64,000 bases of DNA from Saturnia japonica (Eukaryota; Arthropoda; Insecta; Lepidoptera; Saturniidae): positions 7,564,001 to 7,628,000 of the forward strand of contig CM065312.1 in assembly GCA_033032175.1 (NCBI GenBank). Reading direction: 5' to 3'. This document shows positions 49,401-53,599 of this stretch, one piece after another. The notes beneath the pieces are model-generated. The model did not search any database, was not told the origin of the DNA, and saw only the letters and a list, made by a program, of their open reading frames with translations. The translations under genes were made by a program, and so were the position numbers. Position 1 is the stretch's first letter; the number at the start of each line of letters is the position of its first letter.

Positions 49401-50919
49401 GCAGCGGAGACGAGCGATTGACCAATGCTGGTTGGAGATGTGCCAGCTTCTCCATCATTGTGTTCAGTTCTTCACAGTACACATCTGCAGTAATGCTCAC
49501 CCCGTTTGGTAAGAAGCTGTGATGAATCACACCGGCGCTAGACCACCAAACAGTGATCATCACTTTTCTAGGGGTAAGTTTTTGTTTAGGGCATTGTTTA
49601 GGTGCTGAACCAGGATCCAACCAACTTGCTGAGTGCTTGCGGTTATCAAACAGAATCCATTTTTCATCGCAAGTAACAATGCGGTTCAAAATTCCTTCAT
49701 TTGTGTGTCTATTAAGCAGTGCAAGGCACGTCTCGACGCGTACTTCGCGCTGGCGATCATTGAGTTCGTGGGGCACCCATTTGTCAAGCTTTTTTACCTT
49801 GCCAGTTTGACGCAAATGGACCAATATTGTTTTGACGCTAACGTCGAAAGCTGCTACTAATTCAGCCGTAGATTGTGTATCATCAGCTTCCACAATCGCC
49901 TTTAATTCGTTATTGTCGACCAAAGTCTTCGGACGACCGCGAGGTTCATTTTTCAGGTCGAAATTCCCAGAACGGAAGCCGGCAAACCAATAACAGATGG
50001 TGCGTTGGTTTGTAGTGTTAGCTCCGTAAACGTCGTTGATCTTGAGTGCCGCTTGTGCCGCGTTGCTGCCACGACGGTACTCATATTCCATAATTACTAG
50101 AATTTTTAACGTATCCATGATGACAAAAAAGATTGAAGTGCGATGAAAATGTAACACTAATCAATAAACAAATGACTACTTTCGGAAAAAGAATTCCATG
50201 TTTTTAAAATAAAATTAATTTGAAATTAGAATTCTTAGCCAAACAAAAATTATTTTGTTTCATAGGTAAAGACCTATTACTTCCTAGAATTTAAAATTGT
50301 ACTTGGTTTATTAAATTTTTAGTAAAAATGTATATTCCTTTCTTACTACCTCACAATCAATCACCTTTGAAACTAGTAATAAAACCCAAGTTGAAACCCA
50401 AAAAATTTCCAGTTGAAAGTATAATACTATAGTGAAAAGATAATAATGGCATTTAATTATTGCATTATCAAATACGTAAGTAGGTAACCCAAGAAATACT
50501 GTCAGAGGGCAGCCCTAGTGCGTGTTTATCTACCAAGCGGCTGTAGGTAAATATTTCAAGAATACTGCTGAGTCAACATACTGTTTACTTTAGTGTACTG
50601 TAGTGACGTAATGTCGTGCTACTTCGTCCCCGCCAACATCTTTCACATTGGACGGTCGCGGACCAACTTGTTCGACTATAGTCGAGTACAGATTCTTACC
50701 ACACCGCTTGATTACGAGATAAACACAGTCTGATCTCGGAACGTAACCCGTGTATGGTGTTCGCGATCCAGTCGGACACAAATGTCGTCAGTCTATAAAA
50801 TTTATATCTCAAAATAAATAAAAAATTATTATTTCAGATCGACAGAAAAAAACCCGGGACTATTAACAACAAAAGTTACTGCCAATGACTTACTGTCACA
50901 TGAATTAAATAACGGCTAG
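16799..50919 (+). CDS. N4BP2: NEDD4-binding protein 2-like gene, eight exons (span)
   Basis: A multi-domain protein of the N4BP2 family, which joins ubiquitin-binding CUE domains, a polynucleotide-kinase-like P-loop domain and a C-terminal DUF1771-Smr module with nuclease or RNA-binding roles. Exons at 16799-16922, 33758-36162, 36259-36517, 42302-42418, 43195-43304, 46939-47071, 47932-48173 and 50838-50919 have GT-AG borders and consistent phases. They total 3472 nt, one more than a multiple of three, because of an apparent extra base near 36131-36147. Corrected, the product is about 1156 aa. Domain order: CUE (about residues 13-52), kinase P-loop (137-145), CUE-like (about 581-621), CUE-like across exons 3-4, DUF1771 (exons 5-6), Smr (exon 7). 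All introns hold transposon debris. Human N4BP2 is longer (about 1770 aa, from memory). Confidence 0.9.
18010..18500 (-). pseudogene. Tc1/mariner-superfamily (DDE_3-type) transposase C-terminal remnant
   Basis: A minus-strand frame (18407-18111) carries the block [19 protein letters not shown] followed by IKGN, which holds the last aspartate/glutamate region of DDE_3-type transposases. NW..IV.....I follows at the end. Upstream codons to about 18500 ([14 protein letters not shown]) extend the family's spacer region, ending at a stop. Downstream of the stop at 18111 another frame reads DIRDNIQVQ and GESSSSD, an acidic tail, implying a frameshift. The catalytic first half is missing, so this is a truncated relic. 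Confidence 0.65.
18501..20027. other. Intronic A+T-rich DNA, no gene seen
   Basis: A 118-codon frame at 18386-18742 has strongly hydrophobic, unordered composition, overlaps the transposase relic antisense and looks accidental. A less A+T-rich patch at 19785-19900 (GGCCAGTGTCATGTGG) could be a repeat, but no partner is found in the window. Confidence 0.4.
20028..20562 (+). repeat. Dispersed repeat of about 530 bp, copy 2
   Basis: It aligns with 13078-13565: ACTAGCTTTGCCTGTGGCTTC, TTATTGTGGGTGTTCCTTAG, AAGTAGCCTAAGTTAC and TGGTCCAATCGTTTCAGAGA, then CAGACAGACAGACA and TTAGTAAAAAACTGTTATTT. It has an extra (AT)n tract at about 20475-20486. It abuts the 3' end of the I-type LINE. Confidence 0.75.
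20620..23250 (-). pseudogene. I-type LINE ORF2: reverse transcriptase and RNase H, decayed
   Basis: On the minus strand the RT domain runs from about 23250. A pre-RT block is at 23240-22830. Then come a [15 protein letters not shown] block at about 22790-22740 and [23 protein letters not shown] and the catalytic YADD (about 22295-22284) in the frame 22568-22185. Thumb sequence follows at 22161-21781. An RNase H domain follows with all four acidic positions visible: FTDAS (about 21400), [16 protein letters not shown] and GNETAD (21316-20954). At least five frame breaks or stops are present. An EN-RT-RNaseH layout with YADD points to the I group. The 3' end is near 20610. No endonuclease sequence precedes the RT here; the Gypsy element begins instead. 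Confidence 0.82.
23251..23380 (-). repeat. 3' LTR remnant of the Gypsy element
   Basis: On the minus strand it begins TGTAGGGACAC at 23380 and matches the first 130 bp of the 5' LTR at 29576-29447. It stops abruptly at about 23251, where I-type LINE sequence begins, so the rest is lost. Directly upstream (23381-23396) the minus strand reads TTAGAAAGGGGAATGT, a polypurine tract that primes plus-strand synthesis. Confidence 0.85.
23600..23895 (-). pseudogene. Small extra ORF of the Gypsy element: MGG start, hydrophobic segment, basic tail
   Basis: Located between pol and the polypurine tract, where some LTR elements carry an additional gene. The minus-strand frame from the ATG at 23895 starts MGGYQSK, a plausible N-myristoylation signal. 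A polar stretch and then a hydrophobic run ([10 protein letters not shown]) follow before a TAA at 23776-23778. The next frame continues the hydrophobic run (IGVVLYGI), then a basic cluster ([12 protein letters not shown]) and a Q/A-rich end, stopping at 23600. The pattern implies one small indel in a protein of about 100 residues: a lipid-anchored or single-pass membrane protein. I do not recognise a named function, and coding status is inferred from the continuing composition. Confidence 0.55.
23896..24499. other. Gypsy element non-coding A+T-rich spacer
   Basis: About 600 bp between the end of the pol C terminus and the small ORF, very A+T-rich, with no frame supported on either strand. 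Confidence 0.5.
24500..25503 (-). pseudogene. Gypsy integrase core and C-terminal part
   Basis: The frame from 25428 holds the integrase catalytic core: HVDIVSPL (first D), [12 protein letters not shown] (second D at residue 62) and [17 protein letters not shown]. In a normal D-D-35-E triad the residue 36 after D62 is glutamate, but here residue 98 is lysine. [12 protein letters not shown] follows. A frameshift at about 24790 moves the end into the frame 24748-24500, with [14 protein letters not shown] and [12 protein letters not shown], the usual C-terminal block of these pols. The altered triad and frameshift mean no active enzyme. Confidence 0.83.
25504..26187 (-). pseudogene. Gypsy RNase H and integrase zinc-binding domain
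   Basis: It contains [20 protein letters not shown] and VYTDHKSL of the RNase H, then [15 protein letters not shown], then an HHCC zinc-binding module with H...H ([13 protein letters not shown]) and CIQC. It terminates in TAA at 25504-25506. The same frame continues in typical sequence ([25 protein letters not shown], shortened here), so this is a single-codon nonsense change, probably CAA to TAA. The upstream join to the RT is frameshifted near 26130-26190. Confidence 0.84.
26126..27527 (-). pseudogene. Gypsy protease end and reverse transcriptase
   Basis: From 27527 the frame reads [16 protein letters not shown] and [13 protein letters not shown], the second half of a retroviral-type aspartic protease. 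The RT continues in frame to 26126: [48 protein letters not shown], then the catalytic YLDD at residues 230-233 of the 410-codon open stretch from 27358. [11 protein letters not shown] and [12 protein letters not shown] of the thumb follow. It is the best-preserved part of the element. The DTG active site of the protease lies 0.8 kb away at about 28400 because of an inserted segment. Confidence 0.88.
27530..28335. mobile_element. Unidentified insertion of about 0.8 kb in the Gypsy protease region
   Basis: The protease reading breaks after [10 protein letters not shown] at about 28340 and resumes at about 27527, where intact family members have no such gap. The intervening DNA has a G+C-rich right half (28000-28330, including a run of ten C at about 28281-28290) and an A+T-rich left half ending with AAT/TTA repeats (27910-27940). 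It contains no recognisable domain. The ends and target duplication could not be fixed by eye. A non-autonomous retroelement is one possibility. Confidence 0.5.
28223..29278 (-). pseudogene. Gypsy gag and N-terminal half of the protease
   Basis: The gag start is at 29278 ([10 protein letters not shown]), with [10 protein letters not shown] typical of capsid N termini. A frameshift follows, and then [22 protein letters not shown] and HRMRDLA (29198-28944). A degenerate zinc finger ([14 protein letters not shown]) lies at about 28560-28610. The protease catalytic [10 protein letters not shown] is in the frame 28429-28223. After about 28340 that frame enters the inserted segment and is no longer protease. 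Confidence 0.75.
29311..29324 (-). other. Gypsy primer-binding site
   Basis: The minus strand reads TGGTGACCCCGATC directly after the 5' LTR. TGG pairs with the universal CCA tRNA 3' end, so this is the tRNA primer site for minus-strand synthesis. Which tRNA it matches I cannot say. Confidence 0.75.
29325..29576 (-). repeat. 5' LTR of the Gypsy element
   Basis: 252 bp on the minus strand from TGTAGGGAGAC to CTAAAC, followed immediately by the primer-binding site. Its first 130 bp are repeated at 23380-23251. The outer flank at 29577 onward is ORF1 sequence of the I-type LINE. Confidence 0.82.
29577..30845 (-). pseudogene. I-type LINE ORF1 (gag-like) fragment
   Basis: Minus-strand coding begins with ATG at about 30845 ([14 protein letters not shown]), a proline-rich start, and proceeds through several frameshifts. 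Near 30080-29930 are cysteine/histidine motifs ([21 protein letters not shown]) that look like decayed CCHC zinc knuckles. It is the expected upstream ORF of the I-type LINE whose RT begins at 23250. No endonuclease is found between them apart from the Gypsy element, so the EN was deleted or these are two LINE copies. Confidence 0.6.
31451..31491. repeat. (TA)n microsatellite
   Basis: An uninterrupted alternating TA run of about 40 bp inside an A+T-rich stretch of intron 1. Confidence 0.9.
31570..32250 (-). repeat. Dispersed repeat, copy 2, inverted
   Basis: Carries, on the opposite strand and in reverse order, the blocks of 15520-16165: a CTATTCTCAGGAACTACTGG end, CAACCAATAGGAGCGGAGC, GTGTGACGGAATTGTTTCTC and a TACGACCCAAACTCTCTAACC / CTCTCTCTCT block. 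The match extends over most of 600 bp with scattered changes. Confidence 0.68.
32277..32850 (+). repeat. TTTTTAGGGTT(T/C)C repeat, long copy
   Basis: It starts TTTTTAGGGTTTCCTACCTC and includes TGTCTGTCTGTCTGTCAAGACC, AATCATGAAATTTGGCAAGAAG and an end with CAGAACCCTCGG and AAGTCCGACTCGCACTTGAC. It resembles a very common lepidopteran repeat whose ends are inverted TAGGGTTCCG/CGGAACCCTA. A shorter relative is at 45817-46112. Confidence 0.65.
32974..33657 (+). mobile_element. Internally deleted pogo/Tigger element with residual transposase C terminus
   Basis: Inverted ends CAGTAAAAGCTCCTTATTCGCG (32974) and CGCGAACAAAGAGCTTTTACTG (ending 33657) are flanked by TA on both sides (32972-32973, 33658-33659). 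That fits pogo-group Tc1/mariner elements. Inside, a plus-strand frame (about 33070 to the stop at 33475) carries [20 protein letters not shown] and a helical end like the C terminus of Tigger transposases, with a stop at 33115-33117. The catalytic core is gone. The 684-bp element ends 100 bp upstream of the exon 2 acceptor. Confidence 0.78.
33758..36162 (+). CDS. N4BP2: N4BP2-like exon 2: CUE end, P-loop kinase domain, second CUE-like segment
   Basis: After the acceptor TATTTACAG the frame reads TA-AAT-CTT, completing a leucine codon begun in exon 1 and the CUE domain (LNLAVDAIM). The open frame runs to a TGA at 36148. Position 33769 is GTG (valine), not a start. The kinase-type P-loop GAPGSGKTS is at full-length residues 137-145, with SADDYF and VDNTN further on, as in polynucleotide-kinase-like domains. 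A long acidic low-complexity middle follows. About 35365-35495 encode [16 protein letters not shown] and [12 protein letters not shown], a CUE-like helix set. Before the GTGAAA donor (36163), KRDEELAR is read in frame 2, whereas the exon is in frame 1, so one extra base lies near 36131-36147. Confidence 0.88.
36259..36517 (+). CDS. N4BP2: N4BP2-like exon 3
   Basis: Acceptor TTATTCCAG, donor GAG/GTATTT. The exon begins in phase 2, using AG from exon 2 to give R, then [13 protein letters not shown]. It ends with [20 protein letters not shown] and NNFQDTVE, the first part of a CUE-like domain completed by VLLISTG in exon 4. The protein reading continues for a few residues past the donor in the genomic sequence, but the exon 4 match is clearly better. 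Confidence 0.88.
38395..38545 (+). repeat. Short dispersed-repeat fragment
   Basis: It contains TTTTCATCAAATTTGGTCTAG and TTTCGGTGTGATTGG followed by ACAGACC. This is the same design as 43440-43620 (CCAAATTTCATCGAAATCCG then GTTTTTGAATGATTG), and typical of insect interspersed repeat tails. Confidence 0.4.
39680..40959 (+). mobile_element. Decayed mariner, same family as 49022-50277
   Basis: The ends TTAGGTCCTTACATATGAAA (39680) and TTTCATATGTAAGGACCTAA (to 40959) are inverted and flanked by TA at 39678-39679 and 40960-40961. The 1280-bp length is standard for mariner. The plus-strand transposase is broken by many stops and shifts. The longest piece, 40162-40434, reads [15 protein letters not shown] and [25 protein letters not shown] replaces the usual TCDEKW, so the first catalytic aspartate is asparagine. 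Lost function is certain. Confidence 0.88.
40960..42301. other. Intron 3 end, no gene seen
   Basis: A+T-rich, except for 41320-41460, which includes CCGTGGACACCCGTCGCC and CAGCGGCTCCGCACACG and could be part of a repeat. The last bases TATTCTTCATTTAG form the exon 4 acceptor. Confidence 0.4.
42302..42418 (+). CDS. N4BP2: N4BP2-like exon 4
   Basis: 39 codons between acceptor TTCATTTAG and donor AAG/GTTACT, phase 0 at both ends. It starts [10 protein letters not shown], finishing the third CUE-like segment, and continues into a charged helix ([17 protein letters not shown]) that probably forms a coiled linker to the DUF1771 region. Confidence 0.88.
42730..42878. mobile_element. 149-bp foldback MITE with TAA duplication (PIF/Harbinger type)
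   Basis: The left arm GGGTGCCCATTGACCGGAGC continues through GAAGCTGTGCAAATTT. The right arm reads, on the other strand, GGCTGCCTGTCCACTGGAGC then GGAGCTGTGCAAATTT. The arms extend over about 45 bp. TAA lies on both sides (42727-42729, 42879-42881); three-base TWA duplications are characteristic of PIF/Harbinger. No coding capacity. It sits in intron 4. Confidence 0.78.
43195..43304 (+). CDS. N4BP2: N4BP2-like exon 5
   Basis: Acceptor TATTTTACAG, donor ATAC/GTCAGT, leaving phase 2. It encodes [20 protein letters not shown] and then [13 protein letters not shown], the lead-in to the DUF1771 helical region. The reading joins exon 6 in frame. Confidence 0.88.
43430..43640 (+). repeat. Dispersed-repeat fragment
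   Basis: It contains CGCGACTTCATCTACGTG, then TACCGGGAGAAAAGTATC, CCAAATTTCATCGAAATCCG and TTGAGCCGTTTTTGAATG. This is a widespread lepidopteran repeat layout, placed from recollection. Confidence 0.5.
43861..45606 (-). mobile_element. Tc1-like transposon with decayed transposase
   Basis: Inverted ends CAGTGCTGGTCGTATAATTA (43861) and TAATTATATGACCACCACTG (to 45606) have TA on each side (43859-43860, 45607-45608). Minus-strand transposase pieces include [16 protein letters not shown] (44911-44714, first catalytic D) and [17 protein letters not shown] (44685-44422, second D). In another frame there is [16 protein letters not shown] with the DVNPIEN box holding the third residue. Stops and shifts between them make it inactive. 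Length 1746 bp, in intron 5. Confidence 0.88.
45817..46112. repeat. TAGGGTTCCG repeat, short copy with inverted ends
   Basis: It begins TAGGGTTCCG at 45817 and ends CGGAACCCTA at 46112, exact inverses. Inside, CAAGGAACCCATATAG and GTCCGTCTGACAATCC resemble the long copy at 32277-32850. It is MITE-like; the class is unknown. Confidence 0.6.
46113..46938. other. Intron 5 end, nothing recognised
   Basis: About 0.8 kb of A+T-rich intron without supported coding or repeat, ending in TTATTATTTCCCAG, the exon 6 acceptor. Confidence 0.45.
46939..47071 (+). CDS. N4BP2: N4BP2-like exon 6: DUF1771 region
   Basis: Acceptor TTATTTCCCAG, donor CAA/GTAAGT. Its first base completes the threonine codon from exon 5. 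It encodes [20 protein letters not shown] and [22 protein letters not shown] sequence: the amphipathic helices of DUF1771, which precede Smr domains in this family. Confidence 0.9.
47085..47385 (+). mobile_element. 3' tail of an RTE-like LINE, same family as 60566-63900
   Basis: Plus-strand sequence [19 protein letters not shown], then [20 protein letters not shown] and a [17 protein letters not shown] or equivalent end followed by TATGTATGTATG. It mirrors the minus-strand end at 60956-60566. Only the last 300 bp are present: a 5'-truncated insertion in intron 6. Confidence 0.72.
47932..48173 (+). CDS. N4BP2: N4BP2-like exon 7: Smr domain
   Basis: Acceptor TATTCTTTCAG, donor CTAAG/GTAAGA, phase 2 out. 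It encodes [20 protein letters not shown], the LDLHYLHV...EA signature of Smr, and [18 protein letters not shown], the G-G loop of the same fold. It covers nearly the whole Smr domain of 80 residues. In related proteins this fold binds or cuts nucleic acid. Confidence 0.93.
48459..48482 (+). repeat. A24 homopolymer
   Basis: An uninterrupted A run of 24 in intron 7, next to the mariner fragment. Confidence 0.9.
48490..48955 (+). pseudogene. Fragment of a second mariner-type transposase (SETMAR-like helix-turn-helix part)
   Basis: Plus-strand reading gives [34 protein letters not shown], a stop, then IQSIL and HLGVK. After a shift comes [17 protein letters not shown], the N-terminal DNA-binding region and the start of the catalytic part. 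Past about 48740 it turns into non-transposase sequence with a G+C-rich patch. The patch partly resembles 50590-50790 on the opposite strand. 5' and 3' ends not found. Confidence 0.55.
49022..50277 (-). mobile_element. Mariner element with uninterrupted transposase
   Basis: Ends TTAGGTCTTTACCTATGAAA (49022) and, reversed, ATAGGTCTTTACCTATGAAA (to 50277) match in 19 of 20 positions and then diverge. TA lies on both sides (49020-49021, 50278-50279). It is about 1256 bp, in intron 7 and antisense to the host gene. Its terminal repeats closely match those of the decayed copy at 39680-40959, so the two are one family. Confidence 0.88.
49099..50118 (-). CDS. Mariner transposase, intact DD34D
   Basis: A Tc1/mariner DNA transposase that cuts and pastes the element at TA sites. 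The frame opens at 50157, but family members begin near [17 protein letters not shown], so I take the ATG at 50118 (about 339 aa, standard length). Residues (numbered from 50157) show a paired helix-turn-helix N-terminal domain, WVPHEL at 128-132 and the catalytic residues D164 (TCDEKW), D256 (HDNARPH) and D291 (YSPDLAPTD). Thirty-four residues lie between the last two. [14 protein letters not shown] and RWQRCI follow, as in full-length members, and no stop or shift is visible. Activity is not shown by sequence alone; the inner parts of the terminal repeats differ. Confidence 0.9.
   Translation of the reverse strand: MDTLKILVIMEYEYRRGSNAAQAALKINDVYGANTTNQRTICYWFAGFRSGNFDLKNEPRGRPKTLVDNNELKAIVEADDTQSTAELVAAFDVSVKTILVHLRQTGKVKKLDKWVPHELNDRQREVRVETCLALLNRHTNEGILNRIVTCDEKWILFDNRKHSASWLDPGSAPKQCPKQKLTPRKVMITVWWSSAGVIHHSFLPNGVSITADVYCEELNTMMEKLAHLQPALVNRSSPLLLHDNARPHTAQQTVSTLQELGLEVLRHPPYSPDLAPTDYYFFQNLDNSLAGKKFNTREAVQNAFEEFVASHPADFFKKGINKLPLRWQRCINCMGDYFD
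50590..50790. repeat. G+C-richer patch in intron 7, partly similar to 48745-48850
   Basis: On the opposite strand it reads CGACTATAGTCGAACAAG, then CGCGACCGTCCAATGTG, GATGTTGGCGGGGACGA. This resembles CGACCTATAGTTGTATAAG, GACCGTCCTATGTTTATG, GACGTTGGCTGGGACGA at 48745-48850. Probably a dispersed repeat. The 63-codon frame it holds is not convincing as a gene. Confidence 0.4.
50838..50919 (+). CDS. N4BP2: N4BP2-like exon 8, C terminus
   Basis: Acceptor TTATTATTTCAG. The first A completes an arginine codon from exon 7. It encodes [18 protein letters not shown], then LSHELNNG and TAG at 50917-50919: a short hydrophilic tail after the Smr domain. No AATAAA lies close downstream; one occurs at 51612-51617. 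Confidence 0.85.
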
Positions 50920-52348
50920 CGTCCAAACTACGACAGGTACAAAGTTTACTGTTGTTTGAAACATTTCTTTCACTGAAATTATCAAGTATCAAGAATATTA
51001 TCGACTTATGGGAATATATGTGTGTATTTGTATTATGTTTATTATAAAATTGACATACAAGTCAAGTAGTCTTAGTTGTATTTTCTACTAAGAAGTTGTG
51101 TTGTTTTCAGTCTTGATAGGCAGCCGCATTTTGTGGTCTAGTGGTCATTCTATTTATACAGAATAAGAAGGCCAAAGTGCCATTATCGTTAAAACTAACT
51201 AAATTTGTGGTCACAACAACCATTTGTAAAAGAGAATGTACAAATCAAAAGTGTATAATTAGATTACGCATGTCATTATATATTATTAGGGTGGCTATAA
51301 AAACATTGTTTACTTTTAACACGTTTTAAGAATTCACACCAGAAATCAACTTGATATAAAAATATGTAATTAGAAGGTTAATCAACATTTAAAAAAAAAT
51401 CCAAAGTGGTTAAAAATTGTCAAAATATATATTTTTCTATTTTTTTCATTTCAGTTTTTTTTTTAAGTCACCCTAATATATATAGTCAAAAAACACCTTG
51501 TAAATCTAGATGATTTCATCACTTAAAAAAAATGCATTGTTTTTTATTTCAACAGATAAAAAAAAATATAACGTAGCGTGTGAAAAAAGTAATTTTTAAT
51601 TTATAATATCAAATAAAAATTTTGATAGAACACAAAACAATGCAATGGGGCTATAGATTTTTTTAGGTTTATTTAGTTTTAAAATTTATTGCTCAATTAA
51701 TAATAATCGCTCTAAATTATTAGTTAATAATGCAAAACACGACTATAAAATTATTTGAGTAAAAAAAAATCGATTCGATTAAGAGGAATACTATTTTCAA
51801 AGTGGAATTCTCAATAACATTATAAATATGATGTTTAAATTAATGTTATATTTATTTATGAACACTATCTGTGACGCAGTTCAGAATAAATTCTATTTTT
51901 TATTAGATTATAACCGTTTTACTTAAATGAACTTTCAAATTATCAAAATATAATTAACATTTTGTGGTATATGTAATATATACCATACCTGAGGTATATA
52001 GAAACAAAGAAATTACTAATCTCTCTACATACTTTAATGTAGATTCAACATTTTTTAAATATAGCCAACTTTTATTATTTGGAATTGGTTAGAAATTGTT
52101 TAAAAGGGCTTTCTAAGTAATCACAGAAACCCACCACAACTAAACGAAGAAACTATTAGAGGTTTTCCTATTGAAACTCATATAAATGATAATAATACAA
52201 TTGGATACGAGCATAATATACTATCAGTAGATTAATTTGAGAAAAATAGATCAAAGCAGATCTAGGTCTAAGATGTTCATGTCAAGCTACAATAGTAGCT
52301 TGTTGTACAATACAATAGTACAACTTTATTGTTAATACCTATGTACCT
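50920..52348. other. Downstream flank of the N4BP2-like gene
   Basis: It contains the 3' untranslated region of the host gene to an unknown point. A+T-rich, with an AATAAA at 51612-51617. No gene or repeat unit recognised. Confidence 0.45.
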
Positions 52349-52822
52349 AACGTGACCATATGTCCCGCTTTACGCGAGACAGTCCGGCTGTCCCCAGCGA
52401 CGGGAAAAATGTTCCGCTTTCACAAACAAGTCAAGGATAATTTCGTTCTAACCATCTCAACTGTACGAACATTCCTATAATTATTGAGTACGTTTTGTTT
52501 GTCTGGAAGTAACGCACCTGATAGAGAGAGAGAGATTTTCTCAAATAAATATAATATGGACGAGTGAAAAACAAAGCTAAATGCACTCAATCAATCAGCT
52601 GCATTCTTAAGTGAAAACTGGACCCGATATTTTAAAACAGATTAGCTCCGCCGACAAATATAAGACAAGTGATTACACATTACATTAATTCTACTTATTC
52701 TTAGCTTAACACTTTATGTGTTACCATGTCTTCGTTTTTTTTTTAAATAAAAAGTAGTTTAATGAAAATTGTTCCAATAAACTTTACGCGTCCCGCTTCG
52801 ATGAGGAAAAAATGGTCACGTT
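52349..52822. mobile_element. 474-bp MITE-like element
   Basis: Inverted ends AACGTGACCATATGTCCCGC (52349) and, reversed, AACGTGACCATTTTTTCC (from 52822). Near the right end CGTCCCGCTTCGA repeats the CCGCTTT theme of the left. No coding frame. No clear target duplication was found, so the superfamily is open; hAT is possible. Confidence 0.55.
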
Positions 52823-53039
52823 TTATATATCTAGTTATTTTAACTATTTATATGTCCTTATAAAAAGTAACACTTCATTGACCACGGTATATTCTATGTA
52901 TAGTTAAAATATATATCTTTTTACCGGTCTATGGCCTTATTGTTTCTAATCAAAATTTCTGATTAATAAAATCGTTTGAAGGTAGATTAAAATTAGTATT
53001 TGGAACGTGAGAACGATATTGAAATTTGTCTTGAGTTTT

Positions 53040-53245
53040 TAGCGGGATCTCGAACCATCTTGTGGTGGTTTTTATTTTAAGTCATAGTTATGTGTTACTT
53101 AATTTTGAGGGCATTTTACGTGATTTAATTTATTATTGTGATGCGGATGGATTGTGAACAATAACTAAAAACATGCATTTTATATTCCCACTAAAACTCC
53201 CTAGAGAGTTTTCTTCATAAGGGAGCCGCCGTCTTGTTACAGCTA
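53040..53245 (+). repeat. Dispersed repeat, copy C
   Basis: Counterpart of 4320-4545: GCGGGATCTCGAACCATC, then ACATGCATTTTATATTCCC, AAACTCCCTAGAGAGTT and AAGGGAGCCGCCGTCTTG. The inverted CTCCCT...AGGGAG pair is retained. Confidence 0.6.
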
Positions 53246-53494
53246 TGTTTGAAGATTATAAGAATAATTTGGTAATAAAAAACTATTCACGTAACGTTGG
53301 CAGAGTTATGGATAAACACAGGTTGCCGTTAAATAAAAAGAAGATGAAGCCCTTTCTTTGCCTTTTTAATAGTAATGGACAATCTTGAATATCTTGTCAA
53401 CTGTATAAAACATTCTATTAATATTCATACATAATAATATCTTGAATCTAGACTTACATTCAATTTTCTTCTTTAACTTAAGAGCTTAGCTTTT

Positions 53495-53595
53495 CTCGGT
53501 GGTGCCTTTCTTTTGACCTCTCGGTATGATACGATTCCCAATTTATCTATCACTTCTTGGAAAAGGCTTCGTCTAGGTCTCCCTCTTCCTCACTT
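53495..53595 (-). mobile_element. Short RTE-like LINE tail fragment
   Basis: The minus strand reads GRGRPRRSLFQEVIDKLG followed by VSYREVKRKA, a variant of the C-terminal block of RTE-like LINEs (compare [18 protein letters not shown] at 60699-60956). About 100 bp only, no boundaries. Confidence 0.45.
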
Positions 53596-53599
53596 TCCT

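Noticed and set aside
53041..53060. GGTTCGAGATCC-like string on the minus strand, resembling a tRNA B box
   Set aside because: There is no A box or cloverleaf at suitable spacing, and the matching copy at 4320 does not keep the motif.
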